7,169 nt of DNA from assembly GCA_017961965.1 (NCBI GenBank), contig JAGCWG010000117.1, positions 1-7,169 on the forward strand. Reading direction: 5' to 3'. A program made the position numbers and the translations under genes. The notes beneath the pieces are model-generated. The model had not been told where the DNA came from and ran no database searches. It worked only from the letters and a program-made list of their open reading frames with translations. Below are positions 1 through 6,672 of the stretch, in pieces. The stretch comes from Bacteroidaceae bacterium (GTDB lineage Bacteria > Bacteroidota > Bacteroidia > Bacteroidales > Bacteroidaceae). Position 1 is the stretch's first letter. The number at the start of each line of letters is the position of its first letter.

Positions 1-381
1 AAGGTTCCTAAAATAGAACGCAGGACAATTACAAAAACAGGGGAAGTAACAAGTTGGTTGAGCAATCTTATTTTCTTGGCAGGTACGACAGCCGACGAGA
101 ATTATGAGGACTTGGTATTAGACGGAACCATGTATTATTTTGTTCCAACAAAAGGCTTTTCTCCAATGTCATTTTATGCGCATAGTCCTAAGGACGGCAC
201 TCCTGCATCTCATTTTGTCAACATAGTGGGACGAGTAATGGAAATGATTGCAACAACAGGACAAATTGATGAGTCTGAGCTTTATCCGGAAATAAAGAAA
301 TGTTATAAGGAGTTGCTTACATTCCCTCAAAACAATAGCGCATTAAGAATATATTACTTAAATATCTTTGACAATAAATAA
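1..381 (+). CDS. 3' end of an unrecognised protein gene (partial)
   Basis: The frame is open from the first base of the window to a TAA at 379-381, giving 126 residues. There is a TTG at 58, but the frame continues upstream in good coding style (KVPKIERRTITKTGEVTSW), so the gene most likely starts before the window and TTG is internal. The visible part is soluble in character: mixed charge, no membrane segment, no Cys cluster, several aromatics (MYYFVPTKGFSPMSFYAH, then IYYLNIFDNK at the C-terminus). I do not recognise the family and assign no function. It converges on the metallophosphatase gene with only 40 bases between the two stops and no convincing terminator hairpin there. Confidence 0.75.
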   Translation, partial: KVPKIERRTITKTGEVTSWLSNLIFLAGTTADENYEDLVLDGTMYYFVPTKGFSPMSFYAHSPKDGTPASHFVNIVGRVMEMIATTGQIDESELYPEIKKCYKELLTFPQNNSALRIYYLNIFDNK

Positions 382-421
382 CATTAGTCACGAATGACAA
401 CTGACGGGAGAGGAGGCGTTT

Positions 422-2134
422 TTACTCTTCTTCCGTCTTGCTTTCGCTCTCGGCAGGCTTGGTAAAGAGGAGGGCACGTTCACGTTGTTCGGCAACCTTA
501 ACCCATTCTTCGGGAACAAATCGCCAATGGTTCTTAGCCGTAGGGATAATGGTGTGCTTCTCCTTGATGTACTCCATGAGGTAATAGCGAATATCCTTTT
601 CCGTACAGCATACCACACGCCTGTCTATCTCTTCCTTAGTGAGGCCAGCTCCCTTGGTAAGAAGCTCTCCACCTCCATTTGAGCGATAGGCAGTCATGGC
701 AACCTTATACATGCGCTCCATGTCGAAAGGCGTTCCGTCATCCATACACTTTATGGTAATGCGTTCGCCATCGCCCTTGCGAACATCTACTTCATATTGA
801 ATACCAGAAGCAGAATCGAAGTTGAAGATGAAGTTCTTGAAACCTATACGGTTCGGATTACTCTTCATTGGACCAATCTGAAGGAATGGGTCGTCGGCTG
901 ATGTCATCTGACATACCCATGCTCCATAGCTCATTTCGAGATAGTTCTTTATCTCCTTGCCACTAAGCATGAGAGTGTAGAGGTGATCTTCAAAACGGTA
1001 AAGGTTGAACAGGTTGTTAACCTTCACTTCACCAGGTTCTATACTGGCGGAGAAGAACAAAGGTGCTGCAAATGAAATGTCTGCACCAGAAATGTGCAAC
1101 TGGAGTTCCTGAATAAGGTCGATGTAAGACGAAGAACCGAAATATGCATCACTCACATCTACTCCATTGACGAACTTGCCAATCTTTTCGGAGGAGAACA
1201 CACGTATGTTCTTGAAGTCATAATGGAACATCTTCTTGAACTCGTTGGTATGAAGATTGCTTAACGTGCCTATATAGTGAAGCTGACAAGAGCTTTCGTG
1301 CCTTATCACTTCACCCGAGGAATTAAGCAAGAACTCAAGGTTTACCTCGGCAACACTATTGGCGTAGCAACCAGGATTAACACAAAGGACACTCTTGCCA
1401 CATGGTGCCTCCACTTCCTCCATATTGCTTGCGTGGTCGTGACCATATAATATAAGGTCAAAGCCATCTACGCCCGTTGCCGTATCGCGAGTGGCATTCT
1501 CCTTGTATTCGGGAGTGTCAATACCATCGTCCATACCAGAATGGAACAAACCGACGATAAAGTCAGGTTCTTCCACTTCCTTGACATGAGCCACCCATTT
1601 CTTGGCACTTGTCTTGATGTCCTCAAACCTCATGTCCTTCCACACGTCACTTGGAATCCAATGAGGTATGGCAGGAGTGACAAAGCCAATGATGGCAATC
1701 TTTATGCCACTACGACGGATGATGGTGTAAGGTTCAAAATAGGGAAGGCCTGTCTCCACGTCTATGGCATTGGCACCAAGAATAGGGAAGTTACAGTCAC
1801 TCACAAATTTGTCGAACACCTCATGTCCTGTCTCTATGTCGTGATTACCTATCACGCCTACGTCATAACCAATGAAGTTCATCATGTCAGCCACACGATG
1901 ACGCTTGGATGGTTCATTCACGTAGTTGAAATAGTATGATGTTGGTTCACCCTGAATGATGTCGCCACCATCAATGAGGATTGTTCCTACGGGATTCTTT
2001 TTGCAAAGCTGAGCCACAAAACCATGAACACGCTGAAGACTTCCTTTGCCCCAGCGTTCATGTCTGAAATCATACGGAAAATAGTTTCCATGTATGTCAG
2101 TAGTGAATATTATGGTTAGTTTACGAGTTTCCGT
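422..2134 (-). CDS. UshA-like metallophosphatase/5'-nucleotidase, start codon unclear
   Basis: A two-domain calcineurin-like phosphoesterase with a 5'-nucleotidase C-terminal domain; the family hydrolyses nucleotides or related phosphoesters using two metal ions. Numbering from the GTG at 2017, metal-site motifs are GGD (D19) followed by IIQGE, GNHD (58-60), H159 in LFHSG and GHDH (193-195). The C-terminal domain spans roughly 275-490, including the FNFDSASGIQYEVD stretch. The GTG start would give 531 residues but removes the first metal motif. Upstream in the same frame the DNA encodes KLTIIFTTDIHGNYFPYDF, with the expected Asp-x-His, so coding clearly reaches at least about 2119. No ATG, GTG or TTG lies in frame between 2018 and the stop at 2180-2182. 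An ACG at 2132-2134 would give METRKLTIIF if it were ATG (570 residues), so I end the feature there. No signal peptide is visible, so a cytoplasmic location is inferred. It could be a start-lost pseudogene, a gene with a non-standard start, or carry a sequence error. Confidence 0.85.
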   Translation of the reverse strand, partial: TETRKLTIIFTTDIHGNYFPYDFRHERWGKGSLQRVHGFVAQLCKKNPVGTILIDGGDIIQGEPTSYYFNYVNEPSKRHRVADMMNFIGYDVGVIGNHDIETGHEVFDKFVSDCNFPILGANAIDVETGLPYFEPYTIIRRSGIKIAIIGFVTPAIPHWIPSDVWKDMRFEDIKTSAKKWVAHVKEVEEPDFIVGLFHSGMDDGIDTPEYKENATRDTATGVDGFDLILYGHDHASNMEEVEAPCGKSVLCVNPGCYANSVAEVNLEFLLNSSGEVIRHESSCQLHYIGTLSNLHTNEFKKMFHYDFKNIRVFSSEKIGKFVNGVDVSDAYFGSSSYIDLIQELQLHISGADISFAAPLFFSASIEPGEVKVNNLFNLYRFEDHLYTLMLSGKEIKNYLEMSYGAWVCQMTSADDPFLQIGPMKSNPNRIGFKNFIFNFDSASGIQYEVDVRKGDGERITIKCMDDGTPFDMERMYKVAMTAYRSNGGGELLTKGAGLTKEEIDRRVVCCTEKDIRYYLMEYIKEKHTIIPTAKNHWRFVPEEWVKVAEQRERALLFTKPAESESKTEEE

Positions 2135-2143
2135 GGGATGTGA

Positions 2144-2199
2144 GTTTTTAAGTTTGTAAGTTCTTAAGTTTATGAGTTCTTAAGTTTTTCGTTTCTTAC
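2144..2199 (+). repeat. Phased octamer array, consensus about GTTYNTRA (array A)
   Basis: Six consecutive 8-base units start at 2144, 2152, 2160, 2168, 2176 and 2184 (for example GTTTTTAA, GTTTGTAA, GTTCTTAA, GTTTATGA), followed by a decayed unit at 2192. GTTCTTAA occurs twice exactly. The array lies about 10 bases upstream of the putative ACG start of the metallophosphatase and would form its 5' leader. Related arrays appear near 6738 and 6828. I do not know a name for this repeat. Low complexity alone would not predict the strict 8-base phase. Confidence 0.7.
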
Positions 2200-2212
2200 G
2201 TTCTATGGAAAC

Positions 2213-2241
2213 TATAAAATATAGAATGACTATATTTTATG
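2213..2241. other. AT-rich perfect hairpin between array A and the pheS terminator
   Basis: An 11-base arm at 2214-2224 (ATAAAATATAG) is perfectly complementary to 2230-2240, with a 5-base loop; T2213 and G2241 could add a wobble pair. It lies directly next to the terminator hairpin at 2249-2297. The stem is almost pure A/T, so its stability is modest. It may be a back-up terminator for pheS or a binding site; nothing decides between these. Confidence 0.5.
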
Positions 2242-2248
2242 AAAATAA

Positions 2249-2297
2249 TAGAGGCTCCAGACAATATAGAAAATACTATAAAACTCCAGAGCCTCTA
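2249..2297 (-). terminator. Hairpin terminator downstream of pheS
   Basis: Nine-base complementary arms TAGAGGCTC (2249-2257) and GAGCCTCTA (2289-2297) enclose an inner small stem (TATAG 2265-2269 with CTATA 2276-2280). Read on the - strand it starts 20 bases past the pheS stop and is followed by a T-rich ATTATTTTC. This fits an intrinsic terminator for pheS, although the T tract is interrupted. It would separate pheS from the metallophosphatase gene downstream. Confidence 0.6.
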
Positions 2298-2316
2298 AAA
2301 TAACTCTTAATTATGA

Positions 2317-3333
2317 TTAGTTCGCAGCCTCAAATTCCTTGAGGAAACGAACGTCGTTCTCTGAGAAGAGACGGAGGTCCTTAACCTGATACTTGAGGTT
2401 TGTGATACGCTCGATACCCATACCGAAAGCATAGCCCTTGTACTTAGTAGAGTCGATACCATTAAGCTCAAGTACGTTTGGATGAACCATACCGCAACCA
2501 AGAATCTCAAGCCATCCGCTGCCCTTACACATAGAACAACCCTCACCCTTACAGAGTGTACAGCTTACGTCCATCTCAGCACTTGGCTCTGTGAATGGGA
2601 AGTAAGAAGGACGGAGACGAATCTTTGTGTCCTCACCAAACATCTCACGAGCAAAGAGGAGAAGCACCTGCTTGAGGTCTGTGAAGCTCACGTTCTCGTC
2701 AACGTAGAGTCCTTCTACCTGATGGAAGAAGCAATGAGCACGTGCACTTACTGCCTCGTTACGATAAACACGTCCTGGGCAGATGATACGGAGTGGTGGT
2801 TGCTGCTTCTCCATCACACGGCTCTGTACAGAACTTGTGTGAGTACGGAGGATGATATCAGGATGAGCCTCCACGAAGAATGTGTCCTGCATATCACGTG
2901 CAGGATGGTCTTCAGCAAAGTTCATTGCAGAGAATACGTGCCAGTCGTCCTCAACCTCAGGTCCCTCAGCGAGAGAGAATCCAAGACGAGAGAATATATC
3001 GATGATTTCGTTCTTGACAATAGTGAGAGGGTGGCGTGTACCGAGTGCTACAGGATATGCTGTACGTGTGATATCGATACCACAGTCAGTATCAGTAGTT
3101 TCAAAAGAGGCACGAAGAGCATTGAGTTTCTCTGTTGCCTTGTTCTTGAGTTCGTTGATTTTAACGCCAATCTCCTTCTTCTGCTCAGCAGGTACATTAC
3201 GGAAGTCTGCCATCAAAGCAGTAATAGCACCTTTTTTGCTGAGATACTTGATGCGCAAAGCCTCAATCTCGTCAGCATTGTTTGCAACAAGACTGTCAAC
3301 TTCTGCAATCAAACTATTTATTTTTTCTAACAT
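2317..3333 (-). CDS. pheS: Phenylalanine--tRNA ligase alpha subunit
   Basis: PheS is the catalytic subunit of the (alpha-beta)2 class II synthetase that attaches Phe to tRNA-Phe in the cytoplasm; it works with PheT, which is not in this window. The 338-residue length is normal. Residues 1-85 form the tRNA-binding coiled-coil arm. The catalytic domain has the HTSS motif (165-168), motif 2 RVYRNEAVSARAH (188-200), FHQVEG (203-208), and motif 3 GMGIER (304-309). A302 in YAFGMG corresponds to E. coli PheS Ala294, which lines the Phe pocket. C258, C261, C266 and C269 form a CxxC-x4-CxxC cluster, seen in many non-enterobacterial PheS proteins and absent from E. coli. The ATG at 3331-3333 is well placed; upstream is a TAnnTTTG promoter on this strand. 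Confidence 0.97.
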   Translation of the reverse strand: MLEKINSLIAEVDSLVANNADEIEALRIKYLSKKGAITALMADFRNVPAEQKKEIGVKINELKNKATEKLNALRASFETTDTDCGIDITRTAYPVALGTRHPLTIVKNEIIDIFSRLGFSLAEGPEVEDDWHVFSAMNFAEDHPARDMQDTFFVEAHPDIILRTHTSSVQSRVMEKQQPPLRIICPGRVYRNEAVSARAHCFFHQVEGLYVDENVSFTDLKQVLLLFAREMFGEDTKIRLRPSYFPFTEPSAEMDVSCTLCKGEGCSMCKGSGWLEILGCGMVHPNVLELNGIDSTKYKGYAFGMGIERITNLKYQVKDLRLFSENDVRFLKEFEAAN

Positions 3334-3372
3334 AATTACTTATAATTACAGTTGCTTTTTTACATTTTCACG

Positions 3373-3380
3373 CAAAGATA
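3373..3380 (-). promoter_or_regulatory. Probable -7 element of the pheS promoter
   Basis: On the - strand this reads TATCTTTG, an exact match to the Bacteroidetes -7 consensus TAnnTTTG, 39 bases upstream of the pheS ATG. No good TTTG is present at the -33 distance, so the upstream element is weak or absent. The position, facing a second promoter for the lipoprotein gene, supports the call. Confidence 0.55.
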
Positions 3381-3424
3381 ACGCTTTTTTTTTGTATTTT
3401 GGTATAAGATATAAAATTATAGTG

Positions 3425-3432
3425 TAAATTTG
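3425..3432 (+). promoter_or_regulatory. Probable promoter of the lipoprotein-murB operon
   Basis: TAAATTTG matches the Bacteroidetes -7 consensus TAnnTTTG. A TTTG at 3398-3401 could be the -33 element, with 23 bases between the two, at the long end of the usual range. The lipoprotein ATG lies 65 bases downstream of the element. The -7 element overlaps the perfect 10-base palindrome TTTGCGCAAA (3429-3438), which could be an operator or chance. Confidence 0.5.
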
Positions 3433-3442
3433 CGCAAAAATC

Positions 3443-3484
3443 GTCAGCCATGAACTTCAAAGCGTGTTTTTGAACCTTACTGAC
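3443..3484 (+). other. Structured 5' leader with a 7-codon mini-ORF
   Basis: Within the leader of the lipoprotein gene, GTCAG (3443-3447) can pair with CTGAC (3480-3484), and TTCAAA (3456-3461) with TTTGAA (3469-3474), giving nested stems. An ATG at 3450 opens a short frame, MNFKACF then TGA (ending 3473), inside this structure. No clear ribosome binding site precedes it, so translation is unproven; the mini-ORF may be chance. Confidence 0.3.
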
Positions 3485-3497
3485 AACTATTTTTAGG

Positions 3498-4337
3498 ATG
3501 AACAAAGCTTTTCTTAAGGCACTATTCACGACAAGTATTGTCCTATGTGCCTGCAACAATGGAGGACAGACATCATCTGACGAAACATCAAGTGAGTCTA
3601 ACGATTCTACGGAAGCAAAGCTTGACACTCTTCACTTGTTTGAAGAAGTCGAGCCTCCTGTTTCTGCGGATGAATTGTTTGTTGACTTCTTCTTCAATTT
3701 TGCTGCTGACATCAAGTATCAAAGCCAGCGAATCAAGTTTCCTCTACCTATGAAGGATCATGACGTCCAACTCGACATTACCCGTGATGACTGGCACCGT
3801 TTCAACCGTTTCAAGGCACAGGAATTTTACTCGGTAATATACGAACGCGAGAGCGACCTCGAACTGCAAAACGACACATCCTTGTCAAATGTTAGCGTGC
3901 AATGGATTGATCTCAAGGACGAATACATAGAGGAGTTCAACTTCCGACGTATCAATGGCAAATGGATGTTGACGGACATCGTGAAGGAGGATATGAAGAA
4001 TTCGCCTAACGGCTCATTTCTCAAGTTCTACTCACAGTTTGTTTCCGACTCGACATATCAGCGTGAATCCATCGAGACACCTCTCAAATTTATAACGCAG
4101 CAGGATGATCCTGACGAGCCAACACTGACGGAAGAACTAAGCGCAGACGAATGGTTCGGTATGCAATCGGACATGCCTATCATAAGCGATGTCATAGCCA
4201 ATATAGACTTCGGTCAGACGTGCATCAGCCAAAACCGCAAAAAGATTCTCGTTGAAGGTGTAAGTAACGGTCTTTGCATCAAGTTCAAGTTTGACAAGAT
4301 TGGTTCACAATGGAGACTTTACGAGGTGGAAAACTGA
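3498..4337 (+). CDS. Two-domain lipoprotein, DUF4348-like
   Basis: A 279-residue predicted lipoprotein. The N-terminus has Lys3 and Lys7, a short hydrophobic stretch and a lipobox LCAC with C19 as the probable acylated residue. A Ser/Asp/Glu-rich linker (about 22-45) follows. The rest looks like two copies of one alpha+beta fold: about 58-163 and 172-279. Both begin with an aromatic helix and a YQ-containing segment (FFFNFAADIKYQ; FLKFYSQFVSDSTYQ), have a DxW element (DDWH 97-100; DEWF 217-220) and end with a similar strand (INGKWMLTDI; IGSQWRLYEV). This resembles Bacteroidetes DUF4348 / NTF2-like proteins, whose function I do not know; the family call is from memory. It starts the + strand group that continues with murB, 149 bases away, and probably sits on the envelope facing the periplasm or surface. 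Confidence 0.85.
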   Translation: MNKAFLKALFTTSIVLCACNNGGQTSSDETSSESNDSTEAKLDTLHLFEEVEPPVSADELFVDFFFNFAADIKYQSQRIKFPLPMKDHDVQLDITRDDWHRFNRFKAQEFYSVIYERESDLELQNDTSLSNVSVQWIDLKDEYIEEFNFRRINGKWMLTDIVKEDMKNSPNGSFLKFYSQFVSDSTYQRESIETPLKFITQQDDPDEPTLTEELSADEWFGMQSDMPIISDVIANIDFGQTCISQNRKKILVEGVSNGLCIKFKFDKIGSQWRLYEVEN

Positions 4338-4340
4338 TGG

Positions 4341-4480
4341 ATAATGAGTAAAATAAATCATAAATTAGTAATAACCATGCGGATGATGTATAAAACAAAA
4401 AAAAAATACGTTCCTCATTTTATTAATTTATCATTAACTAATTACTCATTGCTCATTACTAATTACAAATTACTCATTAT
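4341..4480 (+). repeat. Inverted AT-rich repeat pair in the murB leader
   Basis: Left-arm segments 4341-4351 (ATAATGAGTAA) and 4363-4372 (AATTAGTAAT) are exact inverse complements of right-arm segments 4470-4480 and 4455-4464, in nested order, so a long imperfect hairpin is possible. The right arm also holds direct copies of AATTACTCATT at 4440-4450 and 4468-4478. Between the arms is a run of ten A (4397-4406). The right arm ends seven bases before the murB ATG. No TAnnTTTG promoter is visible in this spacer, so murB probably depends on transcription from the lipoprotein promoter. Confidence 0.6.
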
Positions 4481-4486
4481 TAACAG

Positions 4487-5482
4487 ATGAACAACTATTC
4501 TCTATTAAATCATAACACGTTTGGCATGAATGTTCGTGCCAAGCGTTTTTTTGAATATAACTCTGTGCAAGAATTGCAGGAATTACTCAAGACGATTCCT
4601 GCAGACGAGCCGATACTTCACATTGGAGGAGGCAGCAATCTCCTCTTTACAGGCGACTATGAAGGAACTGTGATCCACTCCACGATAAAAGACATAAGCA
4701 TTACCGACGAGACGGACAACAACATCTTCGTAAGGGTTGGCTCTGGTGTCGTCTGGGACGATTTCGTGGCATATTGCTGTAAACACAACTGGGGTGGGGT
4801 AGAGAACCTATCGCTCATTCCTGGTGAGGTGGGAGCAAGTGCCGTACAGAACATTGGAGCTTACGGCTCTGAGGCAAAGGACACGATTGTGCTCGTGGAA
4901 GCCGTGGAACTTCGTAGCGGACAACAGAGGGTGCTCGGAAATGCGGAATGCAACTATGCCTACCGCCAGAGCATATTCAAGCAGGAGTTGAAGGGCAAGT
5001 ACGCCATAACATACGTTACTTATAAGCTTAGCAAGAAACCTGAGCTAAAGCTTGACTACGGCAACATTCGCTCCGTACTCCAAGGCAAGGAGAACATAAG
5101 CATAAGCGACGTTCGCCAAGCCATCATAGACATCCGCAACGCCAAGCTTCCCGACCCAAGCGTTCAAGGCAACGCAGGCAGTTTCTTCATGAATCCTGTG
5201 GTAAGTAGGGAAAAGTTCCTCTCCATACAGAAGGACTACCCACAGATGCCTTTCTACGAGGTGGAAGACGGCGTAAAGATACCTGCAGGATGGATGATAG
5301 AGCAATGCGGATGGAAGGGTAGGGCGCTTGGAAAGGCAGGCGTTCACGACAAACAGGCTCTCGTTCTCGTCAATCTCGGAGGAGCAACTTCCGACGAGAT
5401 AATGGCACTTTCCGATGCTGTCTGCAAGTCTGTCAAGGATAAATTTGGAATAGATATTCACCCAGAAGTAAACTTTATATGA
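4487..5482 (+). CDS. murB: UDP-N-acetylenolpyruvoylglucosamine reductase
   Basis: MurB is the FAD-dependent, NADPH-using cytoplasmic enzyme that reduces UDP-GlcNAc-enolpyruvate to UDP-MurNAc, the second committed step of peptidoglycan precursor synthesis. The 331-residue protein is of the type I (E. coli-like) form. The FAD-binding domain has HIGGGSNLL (45-53) and [17 protein letters not shown] (111-127). R160 in YAYRQS, S232 in GNAGSFF (proton donor) and E327 in HPEV match the three E. coli catalytic residues Arg159, Ser229 and Glu325. The ATG at 4487 gives the usual N-terminus (NHNTFGMNV). There is no strong Shine-Dalgarno sequence, as is common in Bacteroidetes. The stop overlaps the start of the next gene by four bases (ATGA), indicating translational coupling. 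Confidence 0.97.
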   Translation: MNNYSLLNHNTFGMNVRAKRFFEYNSVQELQELLKTIPADEPILHIGGGSNLLFTGDYEGTVIHSTIKDISITDETDNNIFVRVGSGVVWDDFVAYCCKHNWGGVENLSLIPGEVGASAVQNIGAYGSEAKDTIVLVEAVELRSGQQRVLGNAECNYAYRQSIFKQELKGKYAITYVTYKLSKKPELKLDYGNIRSVLQGKENISISDVRQAIIDIRNAKLPDPSVQGNAGSFFMNPVVSREKFLSIQKDYPQMPFYEVEDGVKIPAGWMIEQCGWKGRALGKAGVHDKQALVLVNLGGATSDEIMALSDAVCKSVKDKFGIDIHPEVNFI

Positions 5483-6246
5483 AGATAACATTTCTTGGTA
5501 CAGGCACATCGTGTGGAGTTCCATTCATCGGATGCGACTGTGAGGTTTGCACAAGTACAGACACCCACGACAAGCGTTTAAGATGCTCCGCATTACTGGA
5601 GATAGAGGACAAGCACATTCTCATTGATTGTGGCCCAGACTTTCGCCAGCAGATGCTGACAGTTCCTTTCCACAAGCTGGATGGCGTACTCATCACACAT
5701 GAGCACTACGATCATGTGGGAGGACTTGACGACCTTCGTCCTTACATGAAGTTTGGTGAGGTCAACGTCTATGCCGAGGACTTCTGTGCCACGCACCTTG
5801 AGGAGCGCATTCCTTATTGCTTCACACCAAAGGAGAAGCGTTATCCAGGTGTTCCAGCCATCAACCTTATCCGCATTGAACCTCACAAGCCATTCAGTAT
5901 TGAAGGCATTGAGGTGATACCTCTGCGTGTTATGCATGGCAAGCTTCCTATCCTTGGTTTCCGCATAGGTAACATTGCCTACATTACGGACATGAAAAGC
6001 ATAGACAATGGAGAATACGAATATCTGAAAGGGGTGGAAACTCTCGTAGTAAATGCCCTCCGTCACAAGGAACACAGAACTCACCAAACAGTAGAGGATG
6101 CCATTGCTTTCTCACGAAGAATAGGTGCGACAAGCACTTATTTCATCCACATGTCTCACGACGTAGGACTTCACGCCACAGAGGAATCCAAGCTTCCAGA
6201 AGGCTTCCATTATGCTTACGACGGACTTGAAGTCGAGTGTTGTTAG
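5479..6246 (+). CDS. PhnP-like metallo-beta-lactamase-fold hydrolase
   Basis: A 255-residue metal-dependent hydrolase. The active-site signature is THEHYDH (H74, H76, D78, H79), with further predicted metal ligands H153 (RVMHGK), D171 (ITDMK) and H224. C19, C21 and C24 (GCDCEVC) plus H227 match the structural zinc site of E. coli PhnP (C21, C23, C26, H225), and the spacing of the last two His residues is the same. PhnP is a cyclic phosphodiesterase of phosphonate breakdown, but no other phn gene is in the window, so the substrate here is unknown and the gene symbol is left blank. No signal peptide; probably cytoplasmic. It overlaps murB by four bases and is the last gene before a strong terminator. 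Other members of this subgroup are annotated only as MBL-fold hydrolases. Confidence 0.93.
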   Translation: MKITFLGTGTSCGVPFIGCDCEVCTSTDTHDKRLRCSALLEIEDKHILIDCGPDFRQQMLTVPFHKLDGVLITHEHYDHVGGLDDLRPYMKFGEVNVYAEDFCATHLEERIPYCFTPKEKRYPGVPAINLIRIEPHKPFSIEGIEVIPLRVMHGKLPILGFRIGNIAYITDMKSIDNGEYEYLKGVETLVVNALRHKEHRTHQTVEDAIAFSRRIGATSTYFIHMSHDVGLHATEESKLPEGFHYAYDGLEVECC

Positions 6247-6304
6247 GAACAATAGCTTGTAGTTAAATTGAAGTTAAAGTGGAGTTACCTTCCACACAGG
6301 ATAA

Positions 6305-6354
6305 GCCACGAACGTTTAGTTTTATACAGAACTAAATGTTCGTGGCATTTTTTT
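6305..6354 (+). terminator. Strong intrinsic terminator of the lipoprotein-murB-hydrolase group
   Basis: A 17-base stem: GCCACGAACGTTTAGTT (6305-6321) pairs with 6330-6346 with only one G-T wobble, leaving an 8-base loop, and is followed by CATTTTTTT. It begins 59 bases after the hydrolase stop. This is the clearest intrinsic terminator in the window. Confidence 0.9.
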
Positions 6355-6672
6355 ATATGTAAGAACCATACGCAAAAGTAAATGTTAAACGTGTTAACAG
6401 TTCGTTTTAACATTTGAAACAAGTGTTAAAAATTAACTTAAAACATATTTATACTTGTTATTTTATTAAGTAAGTTTTGTTTCAACCAAATAAATACACA
6501 ATAAAGGCAATAATTTCTTTTTTAACAAATGTATATTTGGATGATTAAAAATCTAACAAAACAAATACTCTAATTACAATCGAGAATTTGGCATAGAATA
6601 GACAATCTTACTCAATTTTCAAATACAGAATTAAACATAATCGTGATTAGAATTGAAAAATATAGACATAAA
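6355..6672. other. AT-rich gene-free stretch
   Basis: I find no convincing coding frame on either strand here. The left part holds a cluster of TGTTAA-type motifs (6380-6440, listed separately). One exact TAnnTTTG match, TATATTTG, lies at 6532-6539 on the + strand, without a recognisable -33 element. Any transcript from it would run to the hairpin at 6673-6718 with no protein-coding gene in between. The rest, about 6545-6670, shows no repeat or structure I can support. Confidence 0.5.
6380..6440. promoter_or_regulatory. Palindromic TGTTAA motif cluster
   Basis: AAATGTTAAA (6380-6389) is the exact inverse complement of TTTAACATTT (6406-6415). Centred between them is the perfect palindrome TGTTAACA (6392-6399). 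A further TGTTAA at 6424 and a TTAAC at 6434 follow. The arrangement resembles a multi-site operator or a small hairpin. No gene start lies directly downstream on either strand, so the target, if any, is unclear. Confidence 0.35.

Noticed and set aside
382..421. Bidirectional terminator between the two convergent genes at the left
   Set aside because: Only a 4-base stem (GTCA/TGAC) is present, too weak to call.
2144..2199. Possible CRISPR array from the regular repeats
   Set aside because: Units are 8 bases with no spacers and no cas genes nearby.
2204..2302. Short + strand frame METIKYRMTIFYENN... of 32 codons
   Set aside because: It is made of the AT hairpin and the pheS terminator hairpin; no ribosome binding site or family support.
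2482..3330. Long open frame of 282 codons on the + strand opposite pheS
   Set aside because: It lies wholly antisense to a certain pheS gene, is rich in Cys and Thr from reversed codons and resembles no family.
5045..5524. 159-codon frame on the - strand opposite murB
   Set aside because: Antisense to the catalytic region of murB and lacks family similarity.
5593..6087. 164-codon frame on the - strand opposite the hydrolase gene
   Set aside because: Antisense shadow of a well supported gene; no recognisable motif or promoter.
5479..6246. Beta-lactamase (antibiotic resistance) reading of the hydrolase
   Set aside because: The THEHYDH motif is generic to the fold; the Cys3-His site and lack of a signal peptide point to a PhnP-like cytoplasmic hydrolase.
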